From the NCBI GenBank assembly GCA_002336895.1, contig DDFC01000023.1, positions 273,584 through 337,583 of the forward strand: a stretch of DNA of 64,000 nucleotides, read 5' to 3'. The position numbers and the translations under genes are program-made. Below are positions 33,201 to 41,550 of this stretch, piece by piece (the stretch's first letter is position 1; each line of letters opens with the position of its first letter). The notes below the pieces were generated by a model. The model made no database searches. It was given only the letters and a program-made list of their open reading frames with translations, and was not told the origin of the DNA. The stretch is from Verrucomicrobiaceae bacterium UBA1938 (GTDB lineage: Bacteria > Verrucomicrobiota > Verrucomicrobiia > Verrucomicrobiales > Verrucomicrobiaceae).

Positions 33201-36002
33201 GGTGGTGTCATCATCCGCCAGCACCACGGTGGCCGCCGAGGGCACCTCCACCACGTAGCCGATGCCCGGTCCCACCTGCAGTGTCACCGTCTCCGGCCCC
33301 TCCAGCAGGGTGTCCGACACCGGTGTCACAGAGATGTCCAGATACGATGCATCCGCCGGAATGGTGAAGGTGCTGAAGCCGAGGGAGCCGGCCACGTAGT
33401 CCGGACTGAAGGTGTAGTCCGTGGTCTTGGTGGCGCTGCCCTGGGCGGTGTTCACATTCACCGCCAGGGGCTGGCTGGTATCCCCCGTGCGGCTGAGGCG
33501 GAAGCTGCCCGCCGTCACCGGCACCAGCTCATAGGCCGTGGGCAGAGGCGTGCTCAGCGTGACGACGGACTGCGCCGTGGCCTCAAAGTCCGCGCCCGTG
33601 AAGCTCGGGGCCACGGTGATGCTGTTGTTGAAAAGTTCACCAAAGCTGTAGCCGTAAAGCAGCGGTGTCAGCGTGTAGGTGTTCGCAGAAAGGTTGGGCA
33701 CGGTGTAGTAGCCGTCCGAATCAGTGATCACTCCATTGGCCCCGTTGGCAGTCACGACCACATCGGACAGCCCCTGCCCCAGCAGCGTCACGCGGCCGCT
33801 GATCGTGTAGGAGCTGGCGGAGCCCACGGTGATGAGCTTGTTGCGCGTGCAGGTGCCGCCCTTCATGTCGCTCACGGTGCAGGTCACCACATAGGTGCCC
33901 GCCGTGGTGAACTGGCGGGTGATCACGGCGGAGTTTGGAGAGACGATCTTGATGCTGGAGCTGCCAAAGTGCTGCCAGGCATAGGCCAGGGTGTCGCCAT
34001 CGGCGTCGCTGGCGGTGGCGGTAAAGGTCACGGTGGCGTTCAGGGGCACCACCTCGGCAGAGGCGGCCAGCGTCATGACTGGAGGCTGGTTGCCGGGGTA
34101 GCTGCCGAAATTCACCTGCACGTCCATGTAGCGCGGGCTGTCATTGGCGGCCACCGTCGTCAGGTGGATGCCGCTTTCCGTGTCCGAGAAAGTGCTGCCG
34201 AGGGAGATGGGAGCGTCCTCCTTGGCAAAAGGGGAGCCGTTGGTGGTGTCGATGAGCTGGATGTTGGAACCGCCGCCATTGGGGAAGCGCCAGCCGAGGA
34301 CCATCCCGTTTTTGGCCCAGGGATTGGTGTCAAACTGGGTGCGCACCTCCCCCCAGTACGTGCGCTGGGCGTCCTTGACGATCGTCATCGCATAGCGGCG
34401 GGAGGGGTCCAGCGCGCCCTGGTCAAAGGCGTAGATGCGGTAGAGGCCGCTGCGGGAGACGGGCAGCTGAAACTCGGGAGGCAGCCATTTGATCTGGCTC
34501 TTTCCCTGCGCGTTGTAGTGTCCGTTGGGGAAGGTGCTGCCGCCCATGATGTCGTAGGCGTCCCCGTATTCGGCGTTGGCCCCGTTGCCGATGCTGCTGG
34601 TGCCGGCGGTGTCCCAGAAATTGGCGTGCAGCAGGCTGAAGGAGTGGCCGATCTCATGCGCCCACGTACCGGCCGAGTCCGTGCGCACCCACACGGTGCT
34701 GCCGGGCACCGTGGCCAGGCCGCCGTAGGAGCCGGGGCCGCCGTTGTGCCGCACCACGATGCTGTCAAACTCATTGCTGTCGAAGCCCATCTTGCGTGCC
34801 TCGTCCCGCGCGTGCAGGTGCTCCAGCGTGGTGCCGCTGATGTCCCCGCCGTTGGAGGTGTCCCGGTTCACATACCAGGCCTCATTGTGCGGCAGCTTCA
34901 CCGCCGGGCACACGGTGCCGATGAGCGTGAGCTTGCCGTAGGACGCCTTGGAGTAAAACTCGCTCACATCCCGCAGCGTGTTGTACAGCGTGGCCTCGGT
35001 GGCGGGGATGGCATTCTGGTCCGCGTAGGTCATGGGGATGGCCAGCACCTTCACCACGCCCAGCGCCGGCGTGGGTGCGGCAGGCAGGATGCCCGTAAAG
35101 CCAAACGCCCCGCCGGTGACGCCCTCCCCCAGCAGCAGTGCCACGTCGTAGCTCACATGGTGCTCTCCATCGCAGAAGAACACGATCTGCGTGGCCGTCT
35201 CCACTCCCGGAGTGGTGGTGGTCACAGGATCTCCCGGCTCCAGGCCCTCAGCCTCCGTCTGCAGACCGGACACCGGGCAGACGGCCACGACGGGCTTGTC
35301 CGCAGGCGGCACCTCCCCCACCTCCAGCGTGCGGGAGGGGGCGTCATTCACGGCAAAGTCAGCATCAAGAGACACGCCATTGAGCGAGGCCCCGACCACG
35401 CTCTCCATTTTCAGAGCGCGCTGTCCATAGACGTAAGCGGCGTAAAACCTGCCCCCATCAAACTCCGCCTCCCGGTGCAGCAGCGGGGCGGAGGGCAGCG
35501 GCTCTCCCGGCATGGGCGTGCCCAGCTTGACCCACAGGGAGCCCACTTGATTCACCCGCTTTTCCAGCTGCTGGAGCACCTCCGCAGGCAGCTTTTGCCG
35601 CACCACCATGGGCACGGCGGAGGCCAGCGCCTGTCGGGGGTCTGACTTGATGAGCTCTTTGAAGACCGGCCTGCGCGCCTGCGCCAGCCTGACGCCCTGC
35701 TCCACCATCCGGGCGCGGTCCTCAGGCGCTGCATCCAGATAGCTCTGCGTCCACTCGGTGAAGGCCGCCATCTCACCGCTGCTCTCGGTCTTCACTGTCG
35801 TGCTCTCAGCTGGCTGCCTCTGCAACGTGCTGCGCTGGACGGAGGCCGCCACCTCCTGGCTGCTGCTCGCCCGCTTCTTCTGCGGGGTGCAGCAGGCATG
35901 CTCTGCATCTGCCAGGGCACGGGGCGTGCTGCGAAGTACCAGCACATAGAAGGCCGTGGCTGTCAAAACTGTGCAGCAGATGAAAAATGAACGTAGGCGC
36001 AT
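27219..36002 (-). CDS. Giant surface metallopeptidase with Calx-beta and laminin-G-like domains
   Basis: 2927 residues with an N-terminal signal/anchor (RSFFICCTVLTATAFYVLVL, about residues 4-23). After a 300-residue pro-region a metallopeptidase domain carries the zinc motif H-E-I-G-H-S-F-S-L-L-H at 449-459. Next come a PKD-like domain ('NATVTFTATASDADGDTLAY'), a carboxypeptidase-regulatory-like domain ('TISGRVTLLGQGLSDVVVTA'), and about ten Calx-beta repeats with 'DYTALSGxVxIPxG' and 'I.DDD' edges. Residues about 1455-1835 are concanavalin-like units ('LPYWVRLVKTGSTITHYESN') inserted within one Calx-beta domain. More such units and PKD-like domains follow, and the C-terminus is 'DADRDGQANLLEYAFGT' plus a final strand domain. 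It is probably cell-surface, Ca2+-dependent, degrading or binding extracellular proteins. Confidence 0.9.
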   Translation of the reverse strand: MRLRSFFICCTVLTATAFYVLVLRSTPRALADAEHACCTPQKKRASSSQEVAASVQRSTLQRQPAESTTVKTESSGEMAAFTEWTQSYLDAAPEDRARMVEQGVRLAQARRPVFKELIKSDPRQALASAVPMVVRQKLPAEVLQQLEKRVNQVGSLWVKLGTPMPGEPLPSAPLLHREAEFDGGRFYAAYVYGQRALKMESVVGASLNGVSLDADFAVNDAPSRTLEVGEVPPADKPVVAVCPVSGLQTEAEGLEPGDPVTTTTPGVETATQIVFFCDGEHHVSYDVALLLGEGVTGGAFGFTGILPAAPTPALGVVKVLAIPMTYADQNAIPATEATLYNTLRDVSEFYSKASYGKLTLIGTVCPAVKLPHNEAWYVNRDTSNGGDISGTTLEHLHARDEARKMGFDSNEFDSIVVRHNGGPGSYGGLATVPGSTVWVRTDSAGTWAHEIGHSFSLLHANFWDTAGTSSIGNGANAEYGDAYDIMGGSTFPNGHYNAQGKSQIKWLPPEFQLPVSRSGLYRIYAFDQGALDPSRRYAMTIVKDAQRTYWGEVRTQFDTNPWAKNGMVLGWRFPNGGGSNIQLIDTTNGSPFAKEDAPISLGSTFSDTESGIHLTTVAANDSPRYMDVQVNFGSYPGNQPPVMTLAASAEVVPLNATVTFTATASDADGDTLAYAWQHFGSSSIKIVSPNSAVITRQFTTAGTYVVTCTVSDMKGGTCTRNKLITVGSASSYTISGRVTLLGQGLSDVVVTANGANGVITDSDGYYTVPNLSANTYTLTPLLYGYSFGELFNNSITVAPSFTGADFEATAQSVVTLSTPLPTAYELVPVTAGSFRLSRTGDTSQPLAVNVNTAQGSATKTTDYTFSPDYVAGSLGFSTFTIPADASYLDISVTPVSDTLLEGPETVTLQVGPGIGYVVEVPSAATVVLADDDTTLPKVSLSATVPDTTEGGGTPMVLTVARTGSTSGLVNVKYAVSGTATSGVDYTALSGIVTIPDGAATADVSISPLNDAISEKVETVVLTLSTDAAYLVDSTASSATATIYDDDTQIVTVAATDATATEIDLTQPGAQADTGTFLVTRSGDTSAALTVYYAFAGVYNSGVIALQGVDYEAMPGSVVIPAGQTQASITIVPHYDGIGEGPELVVLYLGGNASNYVLGSSSATVTIQDNPADLPSVDVANIGSATEGGSTAVFRITVRGGTGTGSLSVLYAFSGTATSGDFSVSGTGNTLSGTSITLNNGATVTKDVTITATDDALQEDVESLTLTLASGAGYKGYAQSSAATMWIKDNDFTNTVYVDTQVGTAGANSFTEGAATTPVKFYVSRTGSTTAALTVNYTIGGTATSGSDYTALSGSVVIPAGSLGADVPVSIINDTTFEGTETITFDLAPGSYSRSSPGTVMYIADNDTATATVGFASPGSSGLENVDTVSIPVTLSAAQAAPVTVEYAVSGTSQNTSSTGVPHALPYWVRLVKTGSTITHYESNDGTVWTQRGSSFTVSGLGTTYLAGLVAASGSTTAATATIDNYSITGLSAGGTVGGTETRSLIGNATGGTHTVSNGLYSFSTPGNGVGLSSTSDNFCFVNKTVSSSDNCTLTARVLTLSTTSGSGRVGVMLRSSTAGGSVYAASLGTGATTSSFYTLNRTTTSAAANAPAALTSPVLPQWLRLTRAGDVFTVANSKDGITWANASGGTAQTISASPTILVGLGVSAVTDGLVATGTFDNVSLNDTPVADTALQGRTIGFVNEQGSDSSSGGVWTLSGSGTNLNDEGHFAAMNVTGDFTFIARVTSLTGGASNSQAGILMRQSRDSYSKTMVARWIQSGSVGQGQRVYSFTSALGSGVDFTLAPGVLTFDAGVTTQNIILNVVNDSLDEPDNQVTIQLSNANGANVNAASSYYSYTILDDDSPPASPYVGFATATSTVAESAGTLALTVSLSSPATAACTVDYAVTGGTASSGTDYTLADGTLSFAPGETVKTIPLTIVDDSVVESAETIILSLANPQGLQLGSISAHTISITDDDLPVVSIVANDASASEAGLDPGQFTLSRTGSTTAALTVSLTRTGNTVSNSDFAAISNTQVIPAGASSLVIDVTPLQDTANEGTETITLTVITGSGYAIGTPASATVSILDDDRSTVSLVANAPAASETAGHPGQFTFTRTAPTTGTLSVSFTIAGTATNGTDYTTISSSFTFSAGQASRTVDILPVDDLITEGDEQVTLSLNSGSYDIGASSFGNVTITDNDNPPVLFIDSPGSQGPLIANGNGVIVSATITDDGSPAAVTQQWSQISGPGTATIESPTAATTAVTFSAPGTYILRITATDTQFTVSDQVTVVVGTALVAADWITQDMGPSSARRGQGVEFGGQYSVTGTGAGYASQTSDSAHVMLRQISGDGAIVARLTSLSTGTALSGLTVRDTMARAGRRVVLGLVPGSGLQLRTRATASTADTLTASVAAPALPLWLKLERNSATGDIAASYAADTSGTPGSWVQLGTVNVSMDAAAHYGLTTTSNTTSATATGIFDHLTLTPAPSGPALLSEDATAAPAAPGSADLTSGTYTITGSTTGYFHGWQYYGDMVVTTRLATYSSGAGSSSGGIRVAESLENGAQLHLGRMPTSAYNGYYWTSLAGGSSSGVPSGVSAGNWIRFVRKGSSITAYRAADVSGSPGTWVQIGQPQTIIMTTPVWVGFYVNNASGVGSNTCTFTGLSIAPLNKAPVVAFSSMATWPLTPVAVHGTVADDSYPAPASITSLWSKISGPGSVSFGSPASPDTTATLGQPGAYVLRLTADDTGIQSFGDLSFTGYTKAYEVWQAQNWTAYSDPNAVDTYDADRDGQANLLEYAFGTAPQAPGRSPLVFDTATVSTDKYLRITVPKNAAATDVTFTVEATSDLANPSSWSSAGLVTEQNTSTSLIVRDAQPMSTSGPRFMRVKVVRN

Positions 36003-36273
36003 GGTGGTCGGATGGCGTCACATGACTAACTATCCGCAGCACTCTTTATTAGAAAAATCGCTCAACTTTTCAGAAGTCCAGAACACCACAGAATATGGGC
36101 ATCCTACCCAAACCGTCCCGGCTAAAGCAATACCGGAATGCTGGAGTGCTCCGTGCCCCTTTCTCTACCGCCCCCCCTCAATTAAGAGCCAGCAGCCTGT
36201 CAACCACTGTCAATAGAAGCTATAAATCAGATCGGGAGTTGTCATTCTGAACACCCTGCGGCAGGATCATTTC

Positions 36274-37455
36274 ATGCAACAACGTGCTGCGGAGTTTTTT
36301 GCTGGAATTGGCCTGATGAGGAAGGGGCTGGACAATGAGGGCTGGACAACTGTCTGGGCGAATGATCTCGATGAGAAAAAGTGGGAAATGTACCGCGCCA
36401 ACTTCAATGAGGGAGCCTGCGAATTTGTGCTTGAAGATGTCCACAAAGTTGAGGGCAAGGACATCCCCGACATCGAACTGGCGACCGCATCATTTCCCTG
36501 CAACGACCTTTCCCTGGCTGGCTCCCGGCATGGCCTCGCCGGAACAAATTCTTCAGCATTCTGGGGTTTTGTGGAGGCGATCAAAGGCATGGGCAAACGC
36601 CGTCCGCCGCTGGTGCTGCTGGAGAACGTGGCGGGCTTCCTCACCTCAAACGATGGCAACGATTTTCGTGATGCATTGGTTGCGCTGAATGATCTGGGCT
36701 ATGCGGTGGACGCCTTCATCATTGATGCGGTGCGTTTCGTGCCGCAGAGCCGGGTTCGGTTGTTTGTGGTCGGAAGCCAAGCACAGCCTGACAGGCTGAG
36801 AGAAACCTCGGTCAAATTCCTTCAGAGCGATGTGCGACCGCCTGCGCTCGCCGACTTTATTTTCATGAATCCCGAGATTGGATGGAGCATCCGAAATCTG
36901 CCTCCACTTCCGCCTTCAAGGATGAAGCTTGCCGATATCATAGAGGATGTGCCTCTGAATTCGGAAGTCTGGTGGTCACAGGAAAGGTGCGAATACCTGC
37001 TGAATCAAATGAGCGAAAAGCATCGTGCGGAAGCCGAACGCATGATGGCGGGCTCGAAATGGACTTACGGCACGGTTTTCCGCCGTGTCAGAAACGGACG
37101 CTCTATGGGTGAGCTGCGTACGGATGGGATTGCGGGCTGTCTGAGAACCCCCCGGGGCGGCAGCGGGCGGCAGATTCTCTTCTGTGCAGGAAAAGGGCAG
37201 TACCGTGTGCGCCTCCTGACCCCCAAGGAATGCGCTCGGTTGATGGGGGCAAACAGCTACAAGATCAACGTCCCGCTGAATCAAGCCCTGTTCGGATTTG
37301 GCGACGCAGTATGCGTGCCCGTCATTCAGTGGATCGCACGGCATTACCTCAATCCTGCTTTGCGAGAACTGACTGACATGCCGCGTCCGCTGCCATCAAA
37401 GCGGAAAGATGTTTGTTACTCGAAACCACTCAGGCGGACAAAATCCCAGGCATAA
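36274..37455 (+). CDS. C5-cytosine DNA methyltransferase
   Basis: 393 residues with the ordered C5-MTase motifs: I 'FAGIG' (9-13), IV 'FPCNDLS' with catalytic Cys76, VI 'ENVAG' (117-121), VIII 'VPQSRVRLFVVG' (156-167), and X 'GFGDAVCVPVIQWIA' near 350. It methylates cytosine in a specific DNA sequence. It is 19 bp upstream of a GIY-YIG nuclease gene, so the two form a restriction-modification pair. The base composition is AT-richer than that of the giant gene next to it, which suggests acquisition. The target site cannot be read from sequence. Confidence 0.93.
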   Translation: MQQRAAEFFAGIGLMRKGLDNEGWTTVWANDLDEKKWEMYRANFNEGACEFVLEDVHKVEGKDIPDIELATASFPCNDLSLAGSRHGLAGTNSSAFWGFVEAIKGMGKRRPPLVLLENVAGFLTSNDGNDFRDALVALNDLGYAVDAFIIDAVRFVPQSRVRLFVVGSQAQPDRLRETSVKFLQSDVRPPALADFIFMNPEIGWSIRNLPPLPPSRMKLADIIEDVPLNSEVWWSQERCEYLLNQMSEKHRAEAERMMAGSKWTYGTVFRRVRNGRSMGELRTDGIAGCLRTPRGGSGRQILFCAGKGQYRVRLLTPKECARLMGANSYKINVPLNQALFGFGDAVCVPVIQWIARHYLNPALRELTDMPRPLPSKRKDVCYSKPLRRTKSQA

Positions 37456-37474
37456 GCGCGAACAGCCCCAAACA

Positions 37475-38173
37475 ATGCAAGAAGAACCAAACAAGAGACT
37501 TGGAGCCCCCTCCGATGTTGCTGCGATCCGGTCTGAAATTAAAAAGTTTTTCCTGAAAGACACTCCTCAAGGCAAGCTCGGCAAGATCAAGTGGGGCGTC
37601 TATGCATTCTATGATTACGACGGAGAACCGATCTACATAGGACAGACTTACGAGGGACTGGCCTCCCGTGTTGGTCGTCACTTGACCAACCAGCGAACCG
37701 ACGCGGTTGCGATGAATGTGCTTGATCCTTTCGAGGTTGCCGAGATTTGCGTTTGGCCGCTGGATCTCAGTCATTTACCGGCGGAGGAGGCGAAAAAGAC
37801 ACTCGACCTCGCAGAATATGCGCTTTTTCAGAAAGTGATCGCCGAATCCAAGCTCGGCGCGGTCCTCAACGAAAAGGCTCCGTCAAATTGCGGCGCCTTT
37901 ACTCTTCCCGAACCGGTACGTGGACGCATCATTCCCGATTCTATTTTCCCCCATCGCAAGCATCCCGATGTTCGCATCGCACGCAGAGCACGAACCATCG
38001 CAGAACTCGCCCGTGTGATCAGTGAGCGCGAGCCGTCTCCAGGACTCCGTCGGACATTACTGACTCAAGCAATGCGCTTGGAAAAGCTGGCAAAGGAGCG
38101 ATTTGCTGAGTTTTCATTACCATCAACAAATAATGGTGTGTCAGAGAACAGCACAACACCTGATGAAGAGTAA
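37475..38173 (+). CDS. GIY-YIG restriction endonuclease
   Basis: 232 residues from the ATG at 37475; a longer frame starts at 37409 inside the methyltransferase gene but adds non-conserved residues. The GIY-YIG core is 'WGVYAFYDYDGEPIYIGQTY' (GVY 41-43, YIG 54-56), with conserved Arg in 'SRVGRHL' (R65) and a Glu in 'LDLAEYALF' (about 114). Family members of the Eco29kI/Cfr42I type are type II restriction enzymes recognising CCGCGG; I infer the same class but not the same site. The companion C5 methyltransferase is directly upstream. Confidence 0.8.
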   Translation: MQEEPNKRLGAPSDVAAIRSEIKKFFLKDTPQGKLGKIKWGVYAFYDYDGEPIYIGQTYEGLASRVGRHLTNQRTDAVAMNVLDPFEVAEICVWPLDLSHLPAEEAKKTLDLAEYALFQKVIAESKLGAVLNEKAPSNCGAFTLPEPVRGRIIPDSIFPHRKHPDVRIARRARTIAELARVISEREPSPGLRRTLLTQAMRLEKLAKERFAEFSLPSTNNGVSENSTTPDEE

Positions 38174-38245
38174 TTAAATCATCTTCAGGCATGCCGTTCC
38201 TTTTCTGACAGCACCCAAGTCTATCTGAACTTTTCACAGCCCCCC

Positions 38246-39040
38246 TCACCGCCTCCGCAGCACCAGCAGCACGTCGGCGTAGCTGTCGTCCAGGCGGCGT
38301 GGGTCTTCCAGATCGTAGGTGAAGTCATAGCACTCCATGAGCTCCAGCCCGGGCACCTTGCGCAGCAGGGCGCGGAGCTGCGCGGCATTGTAGGTGCGGA
38401 ACTCCCAGCGCGTCTCCTGCGTGTGCGTGCGTCCGTTGTCCGTGATCTTGAGCCGGGTGCGCAGTTTTTCCAGGCGGGTGCGGCGGTCGGCGGGCCAGGT
38501 GTGGGTGTTGCACACGACCTCGATCCTGCCACGGCGTGCCACCCAGCGCTCGTGCTCGGAGCCGCCACGGTCATAGTCCGTCAGGTGCAGGCCCAGACAG
38601 AAGATCCCGCCCGGGCGCAGCGCTGCAGCCACCCGGCGCAGGCATTCGGCCGCGTCCGCCTCGGTGTGCAGGTACTTGAAGGTGCTGACCAGGCAGTGCG
38701 CCAGATCAAAGCCGCCCTTCACCCCCTTGGGCAGGGTAAAGCTCTGCATCCAGTCCTCCCACAGCCGCGCCTGCAGCCCCGCGCCCTCCACCCGCTGCCG
38801 GGCAAAGGCCGTCATGTGCGCATTGCCATCAAAGCCGCACACCTCCCAGCCGCGCTGTGCCAGCTCCAGCGCCAGACGCCCGCTGCCGCAGGCGGGCTCA
38901 AGCAGGCGGCGGCCCTTGGCAGGCCGTGCATAGCGCGAATAGGCGCCCTCCAGGAAGTCCGCCTCCTTCACCGTGCCGTCATCAAAGACGATGTCGTAAT
39001 AGAGAGGGGTGTCATACCAGTCGCGCAGTTCAGTGGCCAT
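38246..39040 (-). CDS. Class I SAM-dependent methyltransferase
   Basis: 264 residues from ATG 39040; a longer frame upstream (to 39172) is not conserved-looking. 'RRLLEPACGSGRLALELAQRG' is motif I (E-P-A-C-G-S-G), 'VCGFDGNAHMTAFA' carries motif II and 'FDLAHCLVSTFKYLHTE' motif IV. Cytoplasmic. The substrate is unknown: the C-terminal 'RIEVVCNTHTWPADRRTRLE' is typical of a broad family of small-molecule methyltransferases. Its promoter would lie in the gap shared with the divergent glycosyltransferase. Confidence 0.88.
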   Translation of the reverse strand: MATELRDWYDTPLYYDIVFDDGTVKEADFLEGAYSRYARPAKGRRLLEPACGSGRLALELAQRGWEVCGFDGNAHMTAFARQRVEGAGLQARLWEDWMQSFTLPKGVKGGFDLAHCLVSTFKYLHTEADAAECLRRVAAALRPGGIFCLGLHLTDYDRGGSEHERWVARRGRIEVVCNTHTWPADRRTRLEKLRTRLKITDNGRTHTQETRWEFRTYNAAQLRALLRKVPGLELMECYDFTYDLEDPRRLDDSYADVLLVLRRR

Positions 39041-39272
39041 GAGGAGGGATGATGGCGCGTTTGGCCCGGAGCGCCAGACAGTTCCCGCCACGGGTCGGCG
39101 TACCATCACTCCGCCCGCCTCTGCCTTTGCCCCATCCATCCTTGCCGCTCCGCCATCCCTATAACCACTCAAATCCTAAAAAACCCGCTCCTCTGGCACC
39201 CGAATTGCTGCTTGATTCTTGATGACTGGTGGAGATTGATGACGCCCCCATGGCCCGCCTCCCCTTCCCGAT

Positions 39273-40766
39273 ATGATTGTGTGGGATAACTTTTTCTGGT
39301 TCACCAGCTACATTCTCGTCTTCACTGCCCTGTCCGCCTTTGGAGCGCACAGAATCAAAGTGTTATACCACTTCTGGAAGCACCGTGCGGATGTGCCCGT
39401 GCCGCAGCGGGAATTCACCGAACTGCCGGTGGTGACCGTGCAGCTGCCCATTTTCAATGAGCTGCATGTGGTGGAAAACCTGCTGCGCACCGTCAGCGCC
39501 CTGGACTATCCCCGCGACCGCCTGCAGATCCAGGTGCTGGACGACTCCACCGACGAGACCGCCCCCCACGCCGAGAAGCTTTCCGCCGGCCTCAAGGCCC
39601 AGGGCTACGACATCGAGTACCGCCACCGCACCAACCGCCATGGCTTCAAGGCTGGTGCTCTGGACGAGGGCATGGCCACCGCCAAGGGCGAGTACATCTG
39701 CATCTTTGACGCCGACTTCCAGCCCGCGCCGGACTACCTGCAGAAAGTCATCCACCACTTCACCAACGACAAGGTGGGCATGGTGCAGGCCCGCTGGGGG
39801 CACCTGAACAAGGACTTCTCCCTCCTGACCCGCCTGCAGGCCCTGTTTCTGGACGGGCACCTGGTGCTGGAGCAGACCGCCCGCAGCCGCCACGGTGAAT
39901 TCCTCAACTTCAACGGCACCGCCGGCATCTGGCGTCGCAAGGCCATCGAAGATGGCGGCGGCTGGCAGCACGACACGCTGACCGAAGACCTGGACCTCAG
40001 CTACCGCGCCCAGCTCAAGGGCTGGAAATTCATCTACCTCAAGGACGTCGTCGTCCCCGCCGAGCTGCCGCCGGACATGGACGGCTTCAAGAGCCAGCAG
40101 CACCGCTGGACCAAGGGCAGCATCCAGGTGTGCAAAAAGATCCTGGGCGATGTGTGGCGCAGCGACATCCCCCTGAGCCTCAAGATCGAGGCCACCTCCC
40201 ACCTCACGTCCAACTTTGCCTACCTCCTCACCCTCTGCACGCTGGTGCTCATGTATCCGGCCAATTTTGTGATGGGCAGCAGCTGGCACAAGGCGGTGTT
40301 TGTGGACGTGCCGGTATTCTTCTTCGCCTCCCTCAGCGTCGTGATTTTCTACATGACAGCGCAGGGCGCACAGCAACGCGGCGGCTGGCTGAAAACCCTG
40401 CCCTATGTGCCCATGCTGCTGGCGCTCGGCATCGGCATGAGCATCAACAACGGCAAGGCTGTGCTGGAAGCGCTTTTCAATCAGTCCTCCGAATTTGTGC
40501 GCACACCGAAGTATGGTGTGGAAAACAAGGCCCAGGCCGCGAAACAGCGCCCGCTCTACAAGGCCGGCAAATCCATCGCCCTGTGGATCGAAGTGGCCCT
40601 GACCGGCTACTTTGGCTGGATGATCGCCCTCGCCGCCCAGCGCGGCCAGTGGGGCAGCATCCCCTTCCTGCTGCTGTTCTTCTTCGGCTTTGGGTATGTG
40701 GCCGCAGGATCGCTGATGAAGCGCTTCTCCATGGCCGCACTGCAGGCGCAGCCGGTGCGGGCGTGA
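39273..40766 (+). CDS. Family 2 processive glycosyltransferase (cellulose-synthase-like)
   Basis: 497 residues with one N-terminal transmembrane segment and four C-terminal ones (LTSNFAYLLTLCTLVLMYPA and later). The catalytic core has the three GT2 acidic motifs: 'QIQVLDDSTDETA' (D-D), 'GEYICIFDADFQPAPDYL' (D-A-D), and 'TEDLDLSYRAQLKG' (T-E-D), then 'QQHRWTKGS' (Q-x-x-R-W). These define beta-glycan synthases such as cellulose or glucomannan synthases acting at the inner membrane. It is a single gene with no BcsB-like partner beside it; a family similar to plant CslA or bacterial mannan synthases is also possible. Confidence 0.92.
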   Translation: MIVWDNFFWFTSYILVFTALSAFGAHRIKVLYHFWKHRADVPVPQREFTELPVVTVQLPIFNELHVVENLLRTVSALDYPRDRLQIQVLDDSTDETAPHAEKLSAGLKAQGYDIEYRHRTNRHGFKAGALDEGMATAKGEYICIFDADFQPAPDYLQKVIHHFTNDKVGMVQARWGHLNKDFSLLTRLQALFLDGHLVLEQTARSRHGEFLNFNGTAGIWRRKAIEDGGGWQHDTLTEDLDLSYRAQLKGWKFIYLKDVVVPAELPPDMDGFKSQQHRWTKGSIQVCKKILGDVWRSDIPLSLKIEATSHLTSNFAYLLTLCTLVLMYPANFVMGSSWHKAVFVDVPVFFFASLSVVIFYMTAQGAQQRGGWLKTLPYVPMLLALGIGMSINNGKAVLEALFNQSSEFVRTPKYGVENKAQAAKQRPLYKAGKSIALWIEVALTGYFGWMIALAAQRGQWGSIPFLLLFFFGFGYVAAGSLMKRFSMAALQAQPVRA

Positions 40767-40825
40767 GGGGGGATCTTCAGATCACTCCTCGATTCCGCCC
40801 ATCTCCGCTATTCCACTCTGCATCC

Positions 40826-41224
40826 TCAAGCCAGCCAGTCCTCGACCTGCAATCCAGGAACACGTGTAAACTCGCCCACGTTGTTCGTCGCCACACTCAG
40901 TCCCTGAGATAAGGCGTGTCCCGCGAGCAACATGTCATAGGGACCGCACACTTTGCCGATGGACTCAAGATAGGCGCGCACCTCAGCAGCCTTCGCAGCT
41001 GCTGCCTCATCAAACGGCAGAACAGGAACCACGGACATCAGGCGCAACACTTTGGCGCGCTCACTAACAGGATTCTGGCATTTGAGTACTCCCGTGAGCA
41101 ACTCATAAGTCGTCACCGTGGACATGGCGCAGTCCGAGGGCTGGAGCAGCCGCAGCCTCTGCACGGCCTTTTCACGCCCTTTCATCAGGGCGATGCACGT
41201 ATTTGTGTCCAGCAGCACCTTCAT
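40826..41224 (-). CDS. vapC: VapC-like PIN-domain toxin
   Basis: 132 residues. 'MKVLLDTNTCIALMKGREKA' carries D6, 'MSTVTTYELLTGV' the conserved Glu, 'GPYDMLLAGHA' the central Asp, and 'VATNNVGEFTRV' the last acidic strand. It is a VapC-type ribonuclease. Its start overlaps the stop of the upstream antitoxin gene by 4 bp (ATGA), giving a standard translationally coupled vapBC pair. Confidence 0.93.
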   Translation of the reverse strand: MKVLLDTNTCIALMKGREKAVQRLRLLQPSDCAMSTVTTYELLTGVLKCQNPVSERAKVLRLMSVVPVLPFDEAAAAKAAEVRAYLESIGKVCGPYDMLLAGHALSQGLSVATNNVGEFTRVPGLQVEDWLA

Positions 41225-41448
41225 GCATCCAGAGCAGCTATGGAGGGAACTGCACCCTGAGCCGGTCGCTCAAACGCCGCATCTTCAATGTGGATCTCTT
41301 CGAGGAAGCCCTGCGGCCACGTTTTTTGCTCCTCGGTATCAAACATGACAATGACACGGCAGTGGCGCGAGAGCACTTGAGGCACTGGACTGCCCAAAGT
41401 CAGATGCCGGGGATCCTCCAGCACGGCCACGGATTCAAAGACGCTCAT
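41221..41448 (-). CDS. VapB-type antitoxin
   Basis: 75 residues from ATG 41448. 'MSVFESVAVLEDPRHLTLGS' leads to an SpoVT/AbrB-like strand region and 'TWPQGFLEEIHIEDAAFERP' to a helical C-terminal toxin-binding tail. The 4-bp overlap with vapC and the operon order identify it as the antitoxin. A longer frame upstream (to 42381) is only the antisense of the PQQ gene. Confidence 0.78.
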   Translation of the reverse strand: MSVFESVAVLEDPRHLTLGSPVPQVLSRHCRVIVMFDTEEQKTWPQGFLEEIHIEDAAFERPAQGAVPSIAALDA

Positions 41449-41550
41449 GCTTTGAAGATGGCGGCTGCAGGCTGGACTTTCAACTGGCTTGATCAGCCCT
41501 CCGCATTCCACGCGTAACTTTCTCACACGCTCAGGGTTAGGGATGCCGAC

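Noticed and set aside
32604..35645. A 1013-residue plus-strand frame opposite the giant surface protein
   Set aside because: GC-rich antisense of a coding gene; no homology-like pattern, and the minus-strand gene has clear domains throughout.
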